A stretch of 64,000 nt of DNA from Croceivirga sp. (GTDB lineage: Bacteria; Bacteroidota; Bacteroidia; Flavobacteriales; Flavobacteriaceae), in assembly GCA_028281025.1 (NCBI GenBank), contig JANQKR010000013.1, positions 62,001 through 126,000 of the forward strand, given 5' to 3'. Positions 18,349 to 26,671 of this stretch are shown here, in pieces (the first letter of the stretch is position 1; each line of letters starts with the position of its first letter). The notes under the pieces were generated by a model. The model was not told the DNA's origin. It did no database searches and worked only from the letters and a program-made list of their open reading frames with translations. Made by a program: the position numbers and the translations under genes.

Positions 18349-20145
18349 TTATTCGTTGTTAGTAAAGTACAAGTAAAATGTACTGCCCTTATTGACGGTA
18401 CTTCTTACTTCGATTTTTCCGTTCATGGCCTCCATTTGGTTTTTTGAAATGAACAATCCAACCCCTTTGGCATCCTCGTTGTTATGAAAGGTCTTGTACA
18501 TTCCGAAAAGGTTTTTGGCGTTCTTTTCCAAATCAATTCCCAAGCCGTTGTCCTCAAAACCTATTACGGTCCGATTGCCCAGAATTTCCGCCTTAATATT
18601 GATTTTAAGTGCCCTTTGGGGAGATTTGTATTTGATGCTATTGGTCAAAAGGTTCATGAAAATGCTTGTTAGATAGGGTGCTACACCAATTACCCTTATC
18701 GCTTTGGGCATGTCAATACGCACTTCCGCCTTGGATTCCGCAATAGTGGCATTGATACGTTCCAAAACGTTTTCCAGTATCGGTAATACCTTCACCTCAT
18801 GTAGGTCACTATACCTTGTTTCTTGAATCCTTATGATTTCATTCAACTGGTTCAGGGTTTCCTCCAACCTTTCTGAGGAAGTGTGGATCATGTCCAGAAA
18901 TTTATCCCTTTCCTTTTCCACGATATTGGACAATAACATTCCGGATAACATGGATATATTACTGGAGTTGGAACGAAGGTTGTGCGAAACGATCTGTGCA
19001 AAGTTCAATAGTTTTTGGTTTTGCTTTTCGGTCAAATCCAAAAGCTTGCGCAGACGTTCGTCCTTTCTTTTGAGTTTGGTGACATCGGCATTGATTCCGA
19101 CCATACGACGTGGTTTTCCGTCCCCATCCCTAAAAACCTGTGCCCTTCCCTGGATATGTGCAATTGATCCATCCTGCTTTCGTATCCGAAACACGGTATC
19201 AAAGTCTTTCTTGCCCTCAAGGGCCAGCTCCACTTCATGGGTGGCGCGCTCTTTGTCCTCAGGGTGAAGTGCGGACTCCCAGGCTTTATAGGCCTCTTTA
19301 AATTCATCTCGATCTATATCGAAAATGGTGAACATATTATCGTCCCAGATAAGATGGTTGTTGACCACATCCCAATCCCAAATACCGATTTGGGCGCTCT
19401 GCACCGCAGCCCGCATACGATTGTTCAATTCCTCGTTCTTGAGCTTTTCGCGCTTAATTTCATCAATATCCTGAAACACCCCGTAAAACCCGATGGTCTT
19501 TCCATTGCTGCGTTCCGCTTCCCCAATGGACCGAACCCACTTCTCATTGCCTTTTGCGGTTACAATGATCAGTTCTACATCAAAGGGTTTTCCAGATTCT
19601 ATACATGCTGATACCGCTTCCACAATCCTTTCCCTATGCTCACCTTCTTTGTAAAAATTAATGCCCTTTTCCAAATCAGGCTCAAAATCCGAAGGAACTT
19701 CATGAATGGTCTTGGTTATCTTTGACCAGAAAATTGAATTCTTGATCAAATCGACCTTCCAACTTCCAATCTTCGCTATTTTTTTAGCCTCCAGGGCCAG
19801 TTCATAGTGCTCCTTATCTTCGGTAACATCATCAAAAAAGACCTGAAATCCGGTGGACCCATTGCCCAAGGGAAAGAGGGAAACCTTAATCCATCGCTGT
19901 TTCCCCTTTTTTGATACTAAGGGGATAATTTCCACATGTTCCAAATTGTTGTTTACGCATGTTGTAAGGCCTAAGGGCAATTCACCAAATAGGTCGTCCA
20001 TTTTCTTGGGAACATGTGATTTTGGGAGTTCAAAAAAGTCCAATAGCCCTGTAGAGAATTGCAATATCCCATGGTCCTTATCCATAAAAACCAAAGGAAT
20101 TGGAGACTCCCGTAAATCAAAATTTTCTTTTAGGCCAACCTTCAA
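18349..20145 (-). CDS. Multi-PAS sensor histidine kinase
   Basis: A 598-residue cytoplasmic-looking kinase with no membrane helices. It has three PAS domains in the first two thirds (approximately residues 15-110, 120-235 and 245-360, each ending in a PAC-like segment such as RKQDGSIAHIQGRAQVFRDGDG), then a HisKA dimerisation helix with phospho-acceptor His in IVSHNLRSN, and a HATPase_c domain with N-box NLLTNSIKY, G1 EDNGLGIDL and G2 GVGLFISK. The HNLRSN box is typical of Bacteroidota PAS kinases. The partner is the receiver 11 nt downstream. No operator of the island type lies upstream. Confidence 0.9.
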   Translation of the reverse strand: MKVGLKENFDLRESPIPLVFMDKDHGILQFSTGLLDFFELPKSHVPKKMDDLFGELPLGLTTCVNNNLEHVEIIPLVSKKGKQRWIKVSLFPLGNGSTGFQVFFDDVTEDKEHYELALEAKKIAKIGSWKVDLIKNSIFWSKITKTIHEVPSDFEPDLEKGINFYKEGEHRERIVEAVSACIESGKPFDVELIIVTAKGNEKWVRSIGEAERSNGKTIGFYGVFQDIDEIKREKLKNEELNNRMRAAVQSAQIGIWDWDVVNNHLIWDDNMFTIFDIDRDEFKEAYKAWESALHPEDKERATHEVELALEGKKDFDTVFRIRKQDGSIAHIQGRAQVFRDGDGKPRRMVGINADVTKLKRKDERLRKLLDLTEKQNQKLLNFAQIVSHNLRSNSSNISMLSGMLLSNIVEKERDKFLDMIHTSSERLEETLNQLNEIIRIQETRYSDLHEVKVLPILENVLERINATIAESKAEVRIDMPKAIRVIGVAPYLTSIFMNLLTNSIKYKSPQRALKINIKAEILGNRTVIGFEDNGLGIDLEKNAKNLFGMYKTFHNNEDAKGVGLFISKNQMEAMNGKIEVRSTVNKGSTFYLYFTNNE

Positions 20146-20310
20146 ATACGTATACTTTCTTCCATTAACGTAAGAAATTTCTTAAAATTATGGATATCTC
20201 GCTAACATCAGAGGATTTATGATGCCAAACCCCATATTCATTGCGATTTTGATGTTAATTTTTTCTTAAATCAAAAAAATTCGTTAACTTGTCTTTAACA
20301 TTTTTAAGAA

Positions 20311-20487
20311 ATGAAAACTTCCAAGGACACTTTTGGGCTCAGAATTCTTATTGGGGCTTTACTCTTAGGATCTTTCCTAATTGGGTTGGCAACCTACCGT
20401 GTATATGCCGAGGACCTCAAACATGAATTCTCCAAAAAGGTTGTTGAGCTTTTCCCGGATTTGGATAATAGCCTGGCCAAATTGTAA
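20311..20487 (+). CDS. Small single-pass membrane protein (hypothetical, 58 aa)
   Basis: A 58-codon ORF from ATG 20311 to TAA 20487. After a short basic N-terminus (MKTSKDTFGLR) comes one hydrophobic helix (ILIGALLLGSFLIGLATY), then a charged C-terminal tail (YAEDLKHEFSKKVVELFPDLD). It follows the multi-PAS kinase divergently and precedes cls. I do not recognise a family. The composition, one clean transmembrane segment and fit to the gap make it plausible as a real gene, but nothing else supports it. Confidence 0.45.
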   Translation: MKTSKDTFGLRILIGALLLGSFLIGLATYRVYAEDLKHEFSKKVVELFPDLDNSLAKL

Positions 20488-20556
20488 AATAGCGCCTGGG
20501 TGTATCGAGCGGTTTTTAGCTGTATTGGCCCACCATCATTCCAATCCACAACCAGC

Positions 20557-20599
20557 TGATCTATCTCAGTAGCCACTATCCATAAATCCCATACCTTTA
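20557..20599 (+). promoter_or_regulatory. TGA-N6-TCA operator and promoter for cls
   Basis: Operator TGATCTATCTCA at 20557-20568, then 23 nt, then -7 element TACCTTTA at 20592-20599. The operator centre falls near -41.5 of the predicted start of transcription. It is the weakest member of the set: the distal half reads CTCAG instead of RTCAT. Confidence 0.62.
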
Positions 20600-20624
20600 T
20601 TTCCAAGCCTTCCCATTTCATAAA

Positions 20625-22037
20625 ATGTTGCTATTTCTGTTCATCATTACTTATGTGGTTATTGCTTTTGCGCTGGTCATAAGCTTGCTTATCAATGGGA
20701 TTAGGCCGAGTAAAACCCTGGCCTGGCTTTTGGCCATTTTTACCATCCCCCTTGGGGGAATGCTCCTGTATCTTGTGTTTGGAAGGAACAGGCGAAAAAA
20801 CAAGCTTTTTGTTCTTAGCCGGGATTTTTTGGGGCATCTTCCAAAGATTACAGCTGCCCCCATTGCATTCGATCTCGAAGGTCACAAGGTCCAAAAATTG
20901 ATAGAAAGGACCACTAAAATTCCCATTACCGCATTGAACTCTTTGGTATTGCTCAAGGATGGTAAGGAAACCTTTGAGTCCATTTTTAAAGCGTTGGAAC
21001 GCGCCCAAAACCACATCCATATCCAATACTATATTTTTGAAGATGGCCTATTGGCCCAGAAGTTCCTGGAGCTATTTGAAAAAAAGAGAAGGCAGAACGT
21101 CTCCATTAGACTGATCTACGATGGCATAGGCAGTTACTCCCTGAGCAAAGGGTACATTAAAGAGCTCAAAAGTATTGGGGTTGAAGTAGAACAGTTTCTT
21201 CCATTTAGATTGGGAAGGTTCCTGGCGGCATTGAATTATAGAAACCATAGAAAAATTATTGTGGTAGATAACCAGGTGGGGTTCACGGGCGGCATTAATA
21301 TCTCGGACAAATATCTTAAGGGGGAGCCGGATTTGGGAAGGTGGCATGATATCCACCTGCAATTGAAAGGGGAAGCTGTGGCTTTTCTAAACAGGGTCTT
21401 TTTGTCGGATTGGTATCTTGCGAGTGGAAAATCCGAAGGGGGATCCAATCTTCCCATGACCGCTTCAAAAACGATTGCCCCCAACCCAAAGACCCATTTG
21501 CAAATAGTTCCCAGTGGGCCAGATGATGATTTTGCCATAATGGAACAGGTTTATTTTACCATTATCAACCAGGCAAAGGAATACCTCTATATCGCCAACC
21601 CCTATATCATTCCAAGCCAGGCCATTTTGCAAAGCCTTAAAACTGCTTCCCTTAGTGGGGTGGATGTAAAACTATTGCTATCTGCAACTACGGATAGTAA
21701 AGTAGTGGACTGGTGTGTTAGGGCATATTTTGAAGCCTATTTAAAGGCAGGCATAAAAATATACCTATATCCAGATGGGTTCCTGCACAGCAAGATGGTC
21801 ATCAGTGATACTAAAATTGCCAGTATTGGTACGGCCAACCTTGATGATCGAAGTCTACAACAAAACTATGAGGTCAATGTCATTACCTATGATCAAAAAA
21901 TAAGTGCCGACCTTAAGAAAGATTTTCTAAACAACTGTGCAAAATCCCAAGAAGTGGACCGTCTTGCGTTCCAACAACGCAGTTGGTGGGCAAAAATACG
22001 GGAAGGATCGGCAAAACTTTTGAGTCCGCTCCTATAA
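20625..22037 (+). CDS. cls: Cardiolipin synthase (phospholipase D family)
   Basis: A 470-residue membrane phospholipid enzyme that condenses two phosphatidylglycerols to cardiolipin. It has two N-terminal membrane helices (about residues 3-22 and 32-52) and two PLD catalytic motifs, HxKxxxxD: NHRKIIVVD with H208 and HSKMVISD with H388, each followed by the expected GG or GTANLDDRS block. Its promoter carries the island operator, which would tie membrane remodelling to the stress response. The last 6 nt overlap the convergent 2-hydroxyacid dehydrogenase. Confidence 0.94.
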   Translation: MLLFLFIITYVVIAFALVISLLINGIRPSKTLAWLLAIFTIPLGGMLLYLVFGRNRRKNKLFVLSRDFLGHLPKITAAPIAFDLEGHKVQKLIERTTKIPITALNSLVLLKDGKETFESIFKALERAQNHIHIQYYIFEDGLLAQKFLELFEKKRRQNVSIRLIYDGIGSYSLSKGYIKELKSIGVEVEQFLPFRLGRFLAALNYRNHRKIIVVDNQVGFTGGINISDKYLKGEPDLGRWHDIHLQLKGEAVAFLNRVFLSDWYLASGKSEGGSNLPMTASKTIAPNPKTHLQIVPSGPDDDFAIMEQVYFTIINQAKEYLYIANPYIIPSQAILQSLKTASLSGVDVKLLLSATTDSKVVDWCVRAYFEAYLKAGIKIYLYPDGFLHSKMVISDTKIASIGTANLDDRSLQQNYEVNVITYDQKISADLKKDFLNNCAKSQEVDRLAFQQRSWWAKIREGSAKLLSPLL

Positions 22038-23039
22038 CAGTATTTGGGTTTTATAGCCCAATTCGTTCTTACAGGACCTATTTTCTTCCCAGCAGTTTAG
22101 ATTATATATTGTGGTATCCGCGATATTCCGTAACGCTTCCTCGGTCACAAAGGCCTGGTGGGGCGTTAGCAGTACATTGGGCAATGCTATTAATTCCTTG
22201 AGCTCCGCATCTTTTATGCCAGAGGTGTTGTCCCGAAAAAAGATTCCTTTTTCGGTTTCGTAAACATCCGTGGCGTAACCCGCAATGGAACCACTCCTCA
22301 AGGCGTTCAATACATCTTTTGTCCTCACAATGGCCCCTCTGGCCGTATTGACCAAAACAACCCCCTTCTTCATGAGTTTGAAAAGTGATTCGTTGAACAT
22401 ATAATGGGTGTCCTTGGCAAGGGGTACATGGATACTGATGATATCCGCCTTTCTACATAGCGCGTGCAAATCCATGTATTTCACATTGAACTGGTTTTCC
22501 AAATAATGGTTGACCACCAAATCATTGGCAATGACCTCACAGCCAAAGGCGTGGAACAGCTTCACCAAAAGCGACCCTATCCTTCCCGTTCCCACAATGC
22601 CAACGGTCTTTCCGTTCAGGTTGGAACCCACTAAATCATTGAGCAAAAAATTGTACGCTTTTACTTGTTCATTAGCCAATAGCAATCTCCTGTTTAAGGC
22701 CAACACCAAACAAATGGTATGTTCCGCAATGGCGTGGGGAGAATAGTCCGGTGCATTCGCCACCTTGATTCCCAATCGTTTTGCAGCTGTTACGCTTACA
22801 TTGTTATACCCGGTAGAGCGTAAGGTGAGGTACTTTACCCCAAGTTCCTTCAACATCTCCATGACCACCGAAGAAGCATCATCACCGGAAAAAATGGAAA
22901 TGGCTTCATGACCGGCAGCCAAGGTGACCGTTGTACTGTCCAACGCCTCCGATACAAACGTTATCCTATGTTTGTCCTGATTGGCGTTTTTAAGTTTTTC
23001 GACTTCAAAATCCTTTGTGCTATATACCAACACTTTCAT
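22032..23039 (-). CDS. D-lactate-dehydrogenase-like 2-hydroxyacid dehydrogenase
   Basis: A 335-residue NAD-dependent D-isomer-specific dehydrogenase. It shows the dinucleotide motif GIVGTGRIGS (residues 147-156) and the catalytic set R234 (NTARGA), E261 (DVYETEKG) and H294 (LTPHQAFV). The E-x-E after DVY and the overall form match fermentative D-lactate dehydrogenases (LdhA group), which reduce pyruvate to D-lactate to regenerate NAD when respiration is limited. The start overlaps the 3' end of the upstream lipoprotein gene by 20 nt, and the run back to hsp20 is compact, so the gene probably belongs to the island regulon. Confidence 0.88.
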   Translation of the reverse strand: MKVLVYSTKDFEVEKLKNANQDKHRITFVSEALDSTTVTLAAGHEAISIFSGDDASSVVMEMLKELGVKYLTLRSTGYNNVSVTAAKRLGIKVANAPDYSPHAIAEHTICLVLALNRRLLLANEQVKAYNFLLNDLVGSNLNGKTVGIVGTGRIGSLLVKLFHAFGCEVIANDLVVNHYLENQFNVKYMDLHALCRKADIISIHVPLAKDTHYMFNESLFKLMKKGVVLVNTARGAIVRTKDVLNALRSGSIAGYATDVYETEKGIFFRDNTSGIKDAELKELIALPNVLLTPHQAFVTEEALRNIADTTIYNLNCWEENRSCKNELGYKTQILL

Positions 23040-23676
23040 CCTGCAGCGGTTTTCGGAAAATGATATCCTGTTCCCTCAAGGCAAATACCACCAATTTTAT
23101 ATAATCCTCTATACTCTTTTCCACATTGCCAGGGTCATTGATGTTTATATCGCCCCTCCAAATAAGTTCCCTTTCTTTGCCCACACAGATGCAGTATAGG
23201 GAGGTTTCCGCATGATAGACCGTATAGTTTTTATAATACCCTTCCTGATAATAAATGGGTTGGTGGCTTAGATAATCATCCCTGAACGAAATCATGTAGG
23301 CATCCAGGTCCTGCACTTTCCTCTTAAACGTTTTTTTGTTCTCAGAACCAATTATCTTGGTAAAGAGAATGGCATCAAACCCCTTGTCCAATAATTGTTG
23401 TTCCACGTCTGAAAGTTCTTCTTCGGATTTTTCCGAAGAGGTGAACTCAATATCAAAGAGATCAATACTTCTAAAAGCTTCTATATCGCGCTTTGTGAAT
23501 TCCCTCTGGAGTTGGGTCTCGAACTTAAGCCTTGTTTCCTCATTTTGGGTCATTCCTACAACAAGCACCTTGTTGGCATCAAATATCACAATGTCCGGAT
23601 TTTTCCAGTTGGTAACGAGGCTTGTTGAAGAACATCCGGCCAATAGAATTGCCAAAAAAACAATCGTTTTGCGCAT
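23020..23676 (-). CDS. Hypothetical lipoprotein, DUF4136-like
   Basis: A 218-residue protein with a lipoprotein signal peptide: basic MRK, hydrophobic core and lipobox LLAGC with Cys 15. The mature part (SSTSLVTNWKNPDI...KVLVVGMTQNEETR) resembles the small envelope lipoproteins of the DUF4136 type, which have a conserved W and a GM-x-x-x-E-x-R segment, but I cannot confirm the family. It sits between the coiled-coil gene and the dehydrogenase in the hsp20 operon, with a 20-nt overlap into the latter. Confidence 0.7.
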   Translation of the reverse strand: MRKTIVFLAILLAGCSSTSLVTNWKNPDIVIFDANKVLVVGMTQNEETRLKFETQLQREFTKRDIEAFRSIDLFDIEFTSSEKSEEELSDVEQQLLDKGFDAILFTKIIGSENKKTFKRKVQDLDAYMISFRDDYLSHQPIYYQEGYYKNYTVYHAETSLYCICVGKERELIWRGDININDPGNVEKSIEDYIKLVVFALREQDIIFRKPLQDESVGI

Positions 23677-23706
23677 AGGTTGTTGTTTATGGGTTAATAC
23701 GTCTTG

Positions 23707-24159
23707 TTAATTTAATAATCTTTTTTGCTTTCTTTTCTTTATTAAGGATGATATTAACCTAAAAATTTTGGTTTTTACAGATCGATACGTTTTGAAATAC
23801 GTTTCAACTTCATTGGTCAGTTCCATATGTGTTGTCAAATAGGCCTCTTCCATTTTCAATTGATCAACATCATCTACCATAATTTGCAATTGGTTTTCAT
23901 GAAGTTGGACCTTTTTAAAGAGGTTGGTCCAATCTTTCTCCATTTTTTCCAATGACGTTAGTAGGGGGCTTGCCTTTTTAAACGCCTCAGAATCCACCAA
24001 ATCAAGCACATGACTTCCTACAAGGTCGTTCAGGAATAGTTGTTCGTCCTTGGTGAATTCCAGGTGGGAGCGCCAATTCCTGGAATCGTTGTGTAATTCT
24101 TCCGCACTTAACCACTCCATATATTTCTTAAGTTTCGCTTTCATTTTCGATTTGCTCAA
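23707..24159 (-). CDS. Hypothetical coiled-coil protein, paralogue of the 24713 gene
   Basis: A 150-residue, highly charged, mostly helical protein with no signal peptide. It shares a pattern with the protein at 24713-25126: W-x-SH-x2-F-x2-DE-x2-F-x-N near the start and Y-x3-K-x-I then a basic KR-rich end. No known domain is recognised. It lies between hsp20 and the lipoprotein gene; a perfect 10-bp hairpin (24161-24184) lies directly before it, so its expression relative to hsp20 may be set by RNA processing or attenuation. Confidence 0.72.
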   Translation of the reverse strand: MSKSKMKAKLKKYMEWLSAEELHNDSRNWRSHLEFTKDEQLFLNDLVGSHVLDLVDSEAFKKASPLLTSLEKMEKDWTNLFKKVQLHENQLQIMVDDVDQLKMEEAYLTTHMELTNEVETYFKTYRSVKTKIFRLISSLIKKRKQKRLLN

Positions 24160-24160
24160 G

Positions 24161-24184
24161 CGGCAAATGGAAAACCATTTGCCG
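24161..24184. repeat. Perfect 10-bp hairpin between hsp20 and the coiled-coil gene
   Basis: CGGCAAATGG - AAAA - CCATTTGCCG, perfect over 10 bp with a 4-nt loop. No T-run follows on the minus strand, so it is not a canonical terminator. It may stabilise the 3' end of the hsp20 message or attenuate the genes behind it. Confidence 0.7.
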
Positions 24185-24198
24185 CATTTATCACCTGT

Positions 24199-24639
24199 CT
24201 AAACCACCTCAATAACTCTTTTGCGTTTCTCTTTGGCTTCTTCCATTTTTAAAAGGGCCAATCTTAAAATACCGTTTTTATAGGTCGCCCTTACTTCTTT
24301 GGATCGATCTACCGAGCCGGGCAACTGCATACTTCTTTTGAAGGAATTATAGCTGAATTCCCTTCGGGTGTAATCCTCTTCCTTTTTGGTTTCCTCCACT
24401 TTTTTATGGGCGGAAATTTCCAAAACATCATCTTTCATGGTGATTTCAAAGTCCTCTTTTTCAAATCCCGGGGCTGCCAGTTCTATCTCAAAATCATCTT
24501 CATGTTCTTTTACGTTCATTGAAGGCATGGACTTTTCAAGGTTGAAAAAATCATCATTGATGAACGTATCTTGATTGAAAAAATCAAAAACACTTTCGTT
24601 CCATGGAAATCGGTTTCCTTTAAATTTAATAAGTGACAT
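24199..24639 (-). CDS. Small heat shock protein Hsp20
   Basis: A 146-residue Hsp20 with an alpha-crystallin domain from about residue 40: MNVKEHEDDFEIELAAPGFEKEDFEITMKDDVLEISAHK, then the conserved strand region around FKRSMQLPGSVDRSKEVRATYKNGILRLALLK, with the A-x-x-x-NGIL-x-L signature. It binds unfolding proteins without ATP. The C-terminal tail RKRVIEVV carries an I-x-V-like anchor. Its promoter contains the island operator. Hsp20 with Usp proteins is also the core of dormancy regulons in other bacteria. Confidence 0.94.
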   Translation of the reverse strand: MSLIKFKGNRFPWNESVFDFFNQDTFINDDFFNLEKSMPSMNVKEHEDDFEIELAAPGFEKEDFEITMKDDVLEISAHKKVEETKKEEDYTRREFSYNSFKRSMQLPGSVDRSKEVRATYKNGILRLALLKMEEAKEKRKRVIEVV

Positions 24640-24673
24640 AATACTATTGTTTTGGATTAATGAATATGTAATT

Positions 24674-24715
24674 TCAATTTATACAGAAACCGTACGAGTA
24701 AAATGATCTGTATCA
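24674..24715 (-). promoter_or_regulatory. TGA-N6-TCA operator and promoter for hsp20
   Basis: Minus-strand operator TGATACAGATCAT (palindrome at 24704-24715). The -7 element is TAAATTGA at 24674-24681 with 22 nt between, the only member of the set one base off the 23-nt spacing. The operator overlaps the stop codon of the 24713 gene. Confidence 0.75.
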
Positions 24716-25126
24716 CTTTGCTGGTTTTCTCCTTTTCAGTACGGAGCCTGCATAACCATATATCTCGGATTTGAGCAGCAGGTACTCCTCAAAATACCGA
24801 TCTATTTTCTGTTTCAGGTTCTTATGCGCCCTGGAATAGGCCAAATCACAGGTTTTAGGGGAACATTCCAAAATTCCGGCAATTTTTCCCTGATGTTCCA
24901 GTATTCGTTTTTTTATCTTCTGCTTTTGTTTTTTTGACCGTTCAAAGTTTTGTTTAAAAAGCGCCAACCGTTCAAAAAGATTTGGGGTTGTAGGTTCAAA
25001 GACATAGGAATTCAGCAGCCTGTTGATAAAGTGCATCTCGTCTTCTATAAAATGGATATGGGAACTCCATTGCTGTAGTTCCAGATACAGTTCCTGTGTT
25101 CCCCTTTCTTGACCTTTTTCCTCCAA
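24713..25126 (-). CDS. Hypothetical coiled-coil protein, paralogue of the 23707 gene
   Basis: A helical, strongly basic protein of about 137 residues, with the motif QQWSSHIHFIEDEMHFINRLL near the start and a KR-rich end. It is related to the 23707 protein. The longest frame opens at a TTG at 25177, but the island operator (25180-25191) and a -7 element (25149-25156) place the transcription start inside that frame, so I use the TTG at 25126 (LEEKGQERG). Function unknown; regulation by the island operator is the best clue. The start is uncertain. Confidence 0.6.
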   Translation of the reverse strand: MEEKGQERGTQELYLELQQWSSHIHFIEDEMHFINRLLNSYVFEPTTPNLFERLALFKQNFERSKKQKQKIKKRILEHQGKIAGILECSPKTCDLAYSRAHKNLKQKIDRYFEEYLLLKSEIYGYAGSVLKRRKPAK

Positions 25127-25148
25127 AATTTTCCTTTTACGTGGGAAA

Positions 25149-25191
25149 TGAAGGTAGCGAACCGTACAATTTTGCAAAATGATTTAAATCA
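25149..25191 (-). promoter_or_regulatory. TGA-N6-TCA operator and promoter for the 24713 gene
   Basis: Perfect palindrome TGATTTAAATCA at 25180-25191, then 23 nt, then -7 element TACCTTCA (25149-25156) on the minus strand. This moves the coding start of the gene downstream of the longest ORF start. Confidence 0.72.
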
Positions 25192-25302
25192 ATAGCCTTG
25201 GTATTGGGCAAAACACAACCTTTCCGCGGTTTATGGTTTTAGTGTTGCATTGACCAAGGCCGTTCCCTTGAAAGGGCCAACAATTCCTTGAAAGGGAAGC
25301 CG

Positions 25303-25713
25303 CTATGTTTTGGTCCCAAAACAATTCCTGATCAATGCCTTGACCTGGTTTTCGGTCATACTATCCGCCTTTTCCATGGTCTTGACCTTTTTTGCCATGT
25401 CCGGATGTTTTTCCTTGAGCACCTTAAAGAATTTTTCGGGAGCTTCTGCAGGTCCAAAAATGGCCAATTCCCCAACCGTCCCCAAGGACTGTACAATATT
25501 TTCAAAATACCGGTTCAACTGATGTTTTTCCCGTTCCAAATATTTGCTGTCCTGAACCACGTCCTGCGGGCCCCATCTTGTTTTGGAGCGCGAGCCACCC
25601 TTAGGGTTAAAGAATTCCAATTCCGAAGAAACGGTTTTAAAGTGTTCCTCATTTTTTTCCACGCTTAGGATAAGGGCTTTTTCCTTATCCAGCCAAATTC
25701 CTATTTTTCTCAT
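25303..25713 (-). CDS. Hypothetical protein, eRF1-domain-3/host-attachment-like
   Basis: A 136-residue soluble protein beginning MRKIGIWLDKEKALILSV. The block ELAIFGPAEAPEKFFKVLKEKHP resembles the GPxEAKxxFxxxL signature of eRF1/pelota domain 3 and bacterial 'host attachment' or 'translational machinery' proteins. The resemblance is from memory of the motif, not a search. The RGG-like middle segment (NPKGGSRSKTRWGPQDV) is probably disordered. It lies 9 nt downstream of the Usp gene at 25723 and shares its operator-driven promoter. In a stress island, a factor acting on stalled ribosomes would make sense, but this is inference. Confidence 0.6.
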   Translation of the reverse strand: MRKIGIWLDKEKALILSVEKNEEHFKTVSSELEFFNPKGGSRSKTRWGPQDVVQDSKYLEREKHQLNRYFENIVQSLGTVGELAIFGPAEAPEKFFKVLKEKHPDMAKKVKTMEKADSMTENQVKALIRNCFGTKT

Positions 25714-25722
25714 GGGTGTTTC

Positions 25723-26577
25723 TTATGGATTATCGTTCAATTCAAGAATTGGTACTTTGGGCTCATACCCTATTTCCTTTACCAAGGGGTTGGAAAGTAT
25801 ACTTCCAAAGAAGAGGTGTTTTCGGTTTAAAAAGGCCAGCATATCACAATTTCTGCTTTCCATGAATACATTGATTCCCTTTACCAATTTAACGGCAGGC
25901 AAAAAATGCATCTCATAATCCGTACCATCCAAAATGTCCTGTAAAAGCAGTCTGTTGGTCTGCTCTTCCTTATTGAGCTTTCCATCTTTATCCTGATCAA
26001 TATGGAGTACATTGATTCTGGAGTCATGCAGTTTTGCAATCTCTATGAGGTACTGCATCTCCTTTTTTTTGAAATTGGTCCCATAATCCGTTGGAAACAG
26101 GATTTCCCTTGGCGGCTGGAAAACCGGACTTTCCGGAATGGCAATAACGGGGCATGCCTTTATGGACTCCATAACCTTAACCGTATGGGTGCCAAAAATC
26201 CTCGCCTTGGACCCTGTTAATCCTTTGGTCCCCATGATGATGGTATCAATATCCTTTTTGGCCACCATATGCCTAACGGCTTCAATAAGGCTATTGAATT
26301 CGCACTTGGTTTCAAAATGGTGCTTGGGGTTGTTCAGCTCTGGATGGAGCATCCCCAATAAACGGTCCATTCCCTCTTTGGACTTTCTTTTAAAGGTCTC
26401 ATAAAGTTGTTCCCCCGGTTCGGGGACCATCATACTGTCCAATGCATATCCGGATACCTGATAGGTGTTGAGCAAATAAAAATCACAACTAACATCCTTG
26501 TAAAGTCTTTGTGCATAGCGAATTGCGTTCAATGCATTGTTGGAATAGTCCGTGGGAAGTAAAATTCTCTTGTTCAT
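25723..26577 (-). CDS. Universal stress protein, two Usp domains
   Basis: A 284-residue tandem UspA protein. Domain 1 starts NKRILLPTDYSNNALNA and keeps the ATP-binding loop G-x2-G-x9-G-T (GTKGLTGSKARIFGT). Domain 2 starts at ILFPTDYGTNF (about residue 160) but has lost the glycine loop; in its place is FLNRKHLFFGSIL, with a conserved His. Usp proteins bind ATP or AMP and act in survival under starvation, hypoxia or oxidative stress. It heads a two-gene transcript with the eRF1-like gene. Confidence 0.94.
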   Translation of the reverse strand: MNKRILLPTDYSNNALNAIRYAQRLYKDVSCDFYLLNTYQVSGYALDSMMVPEPGEQLYETFKRKSKEGMDRLLGMLHPELNNPKHHFETKCEFNSLIEAVRHMVAKKDIDTIIMGTKGLTGSKARIFGTHTVKVMESIKACPVIAIPESPVFQPPREILFPTDYGTNFKKKEMQYLIEIAKLHDSRINVLHIDQDKDGKLNKEEQTNRLLLQDILDGTDYEMHFLPAVKLVKGINVFMESRNCDMLAFLNRKHLFFGSILSNPLVKEIGYEPKVPILELNDNP

Positions 26578-26595
26578 ATACTATTGCTTTGTCCA

Positions 26596-26638
26596 TAAAA
26601 CTAGTCCGAGGTCCCGTTGTTTACCATGATCTGAATCA
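26596..26638 (-). promoter_or_regulatory. TGA-N6-TCA operator and promoter for the Usp gene at 25723
   Basis: Minus-strand operator TGATTCAGATCAT (palindrome 26627-26638), 23 nt spacer, -7 element TAGTTTTA (26596-26603). Confidence 0.8.
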
Positions 26639-26671
26639 ATTCCCCATTTTTAACGGTGATTGTGCAAAATC

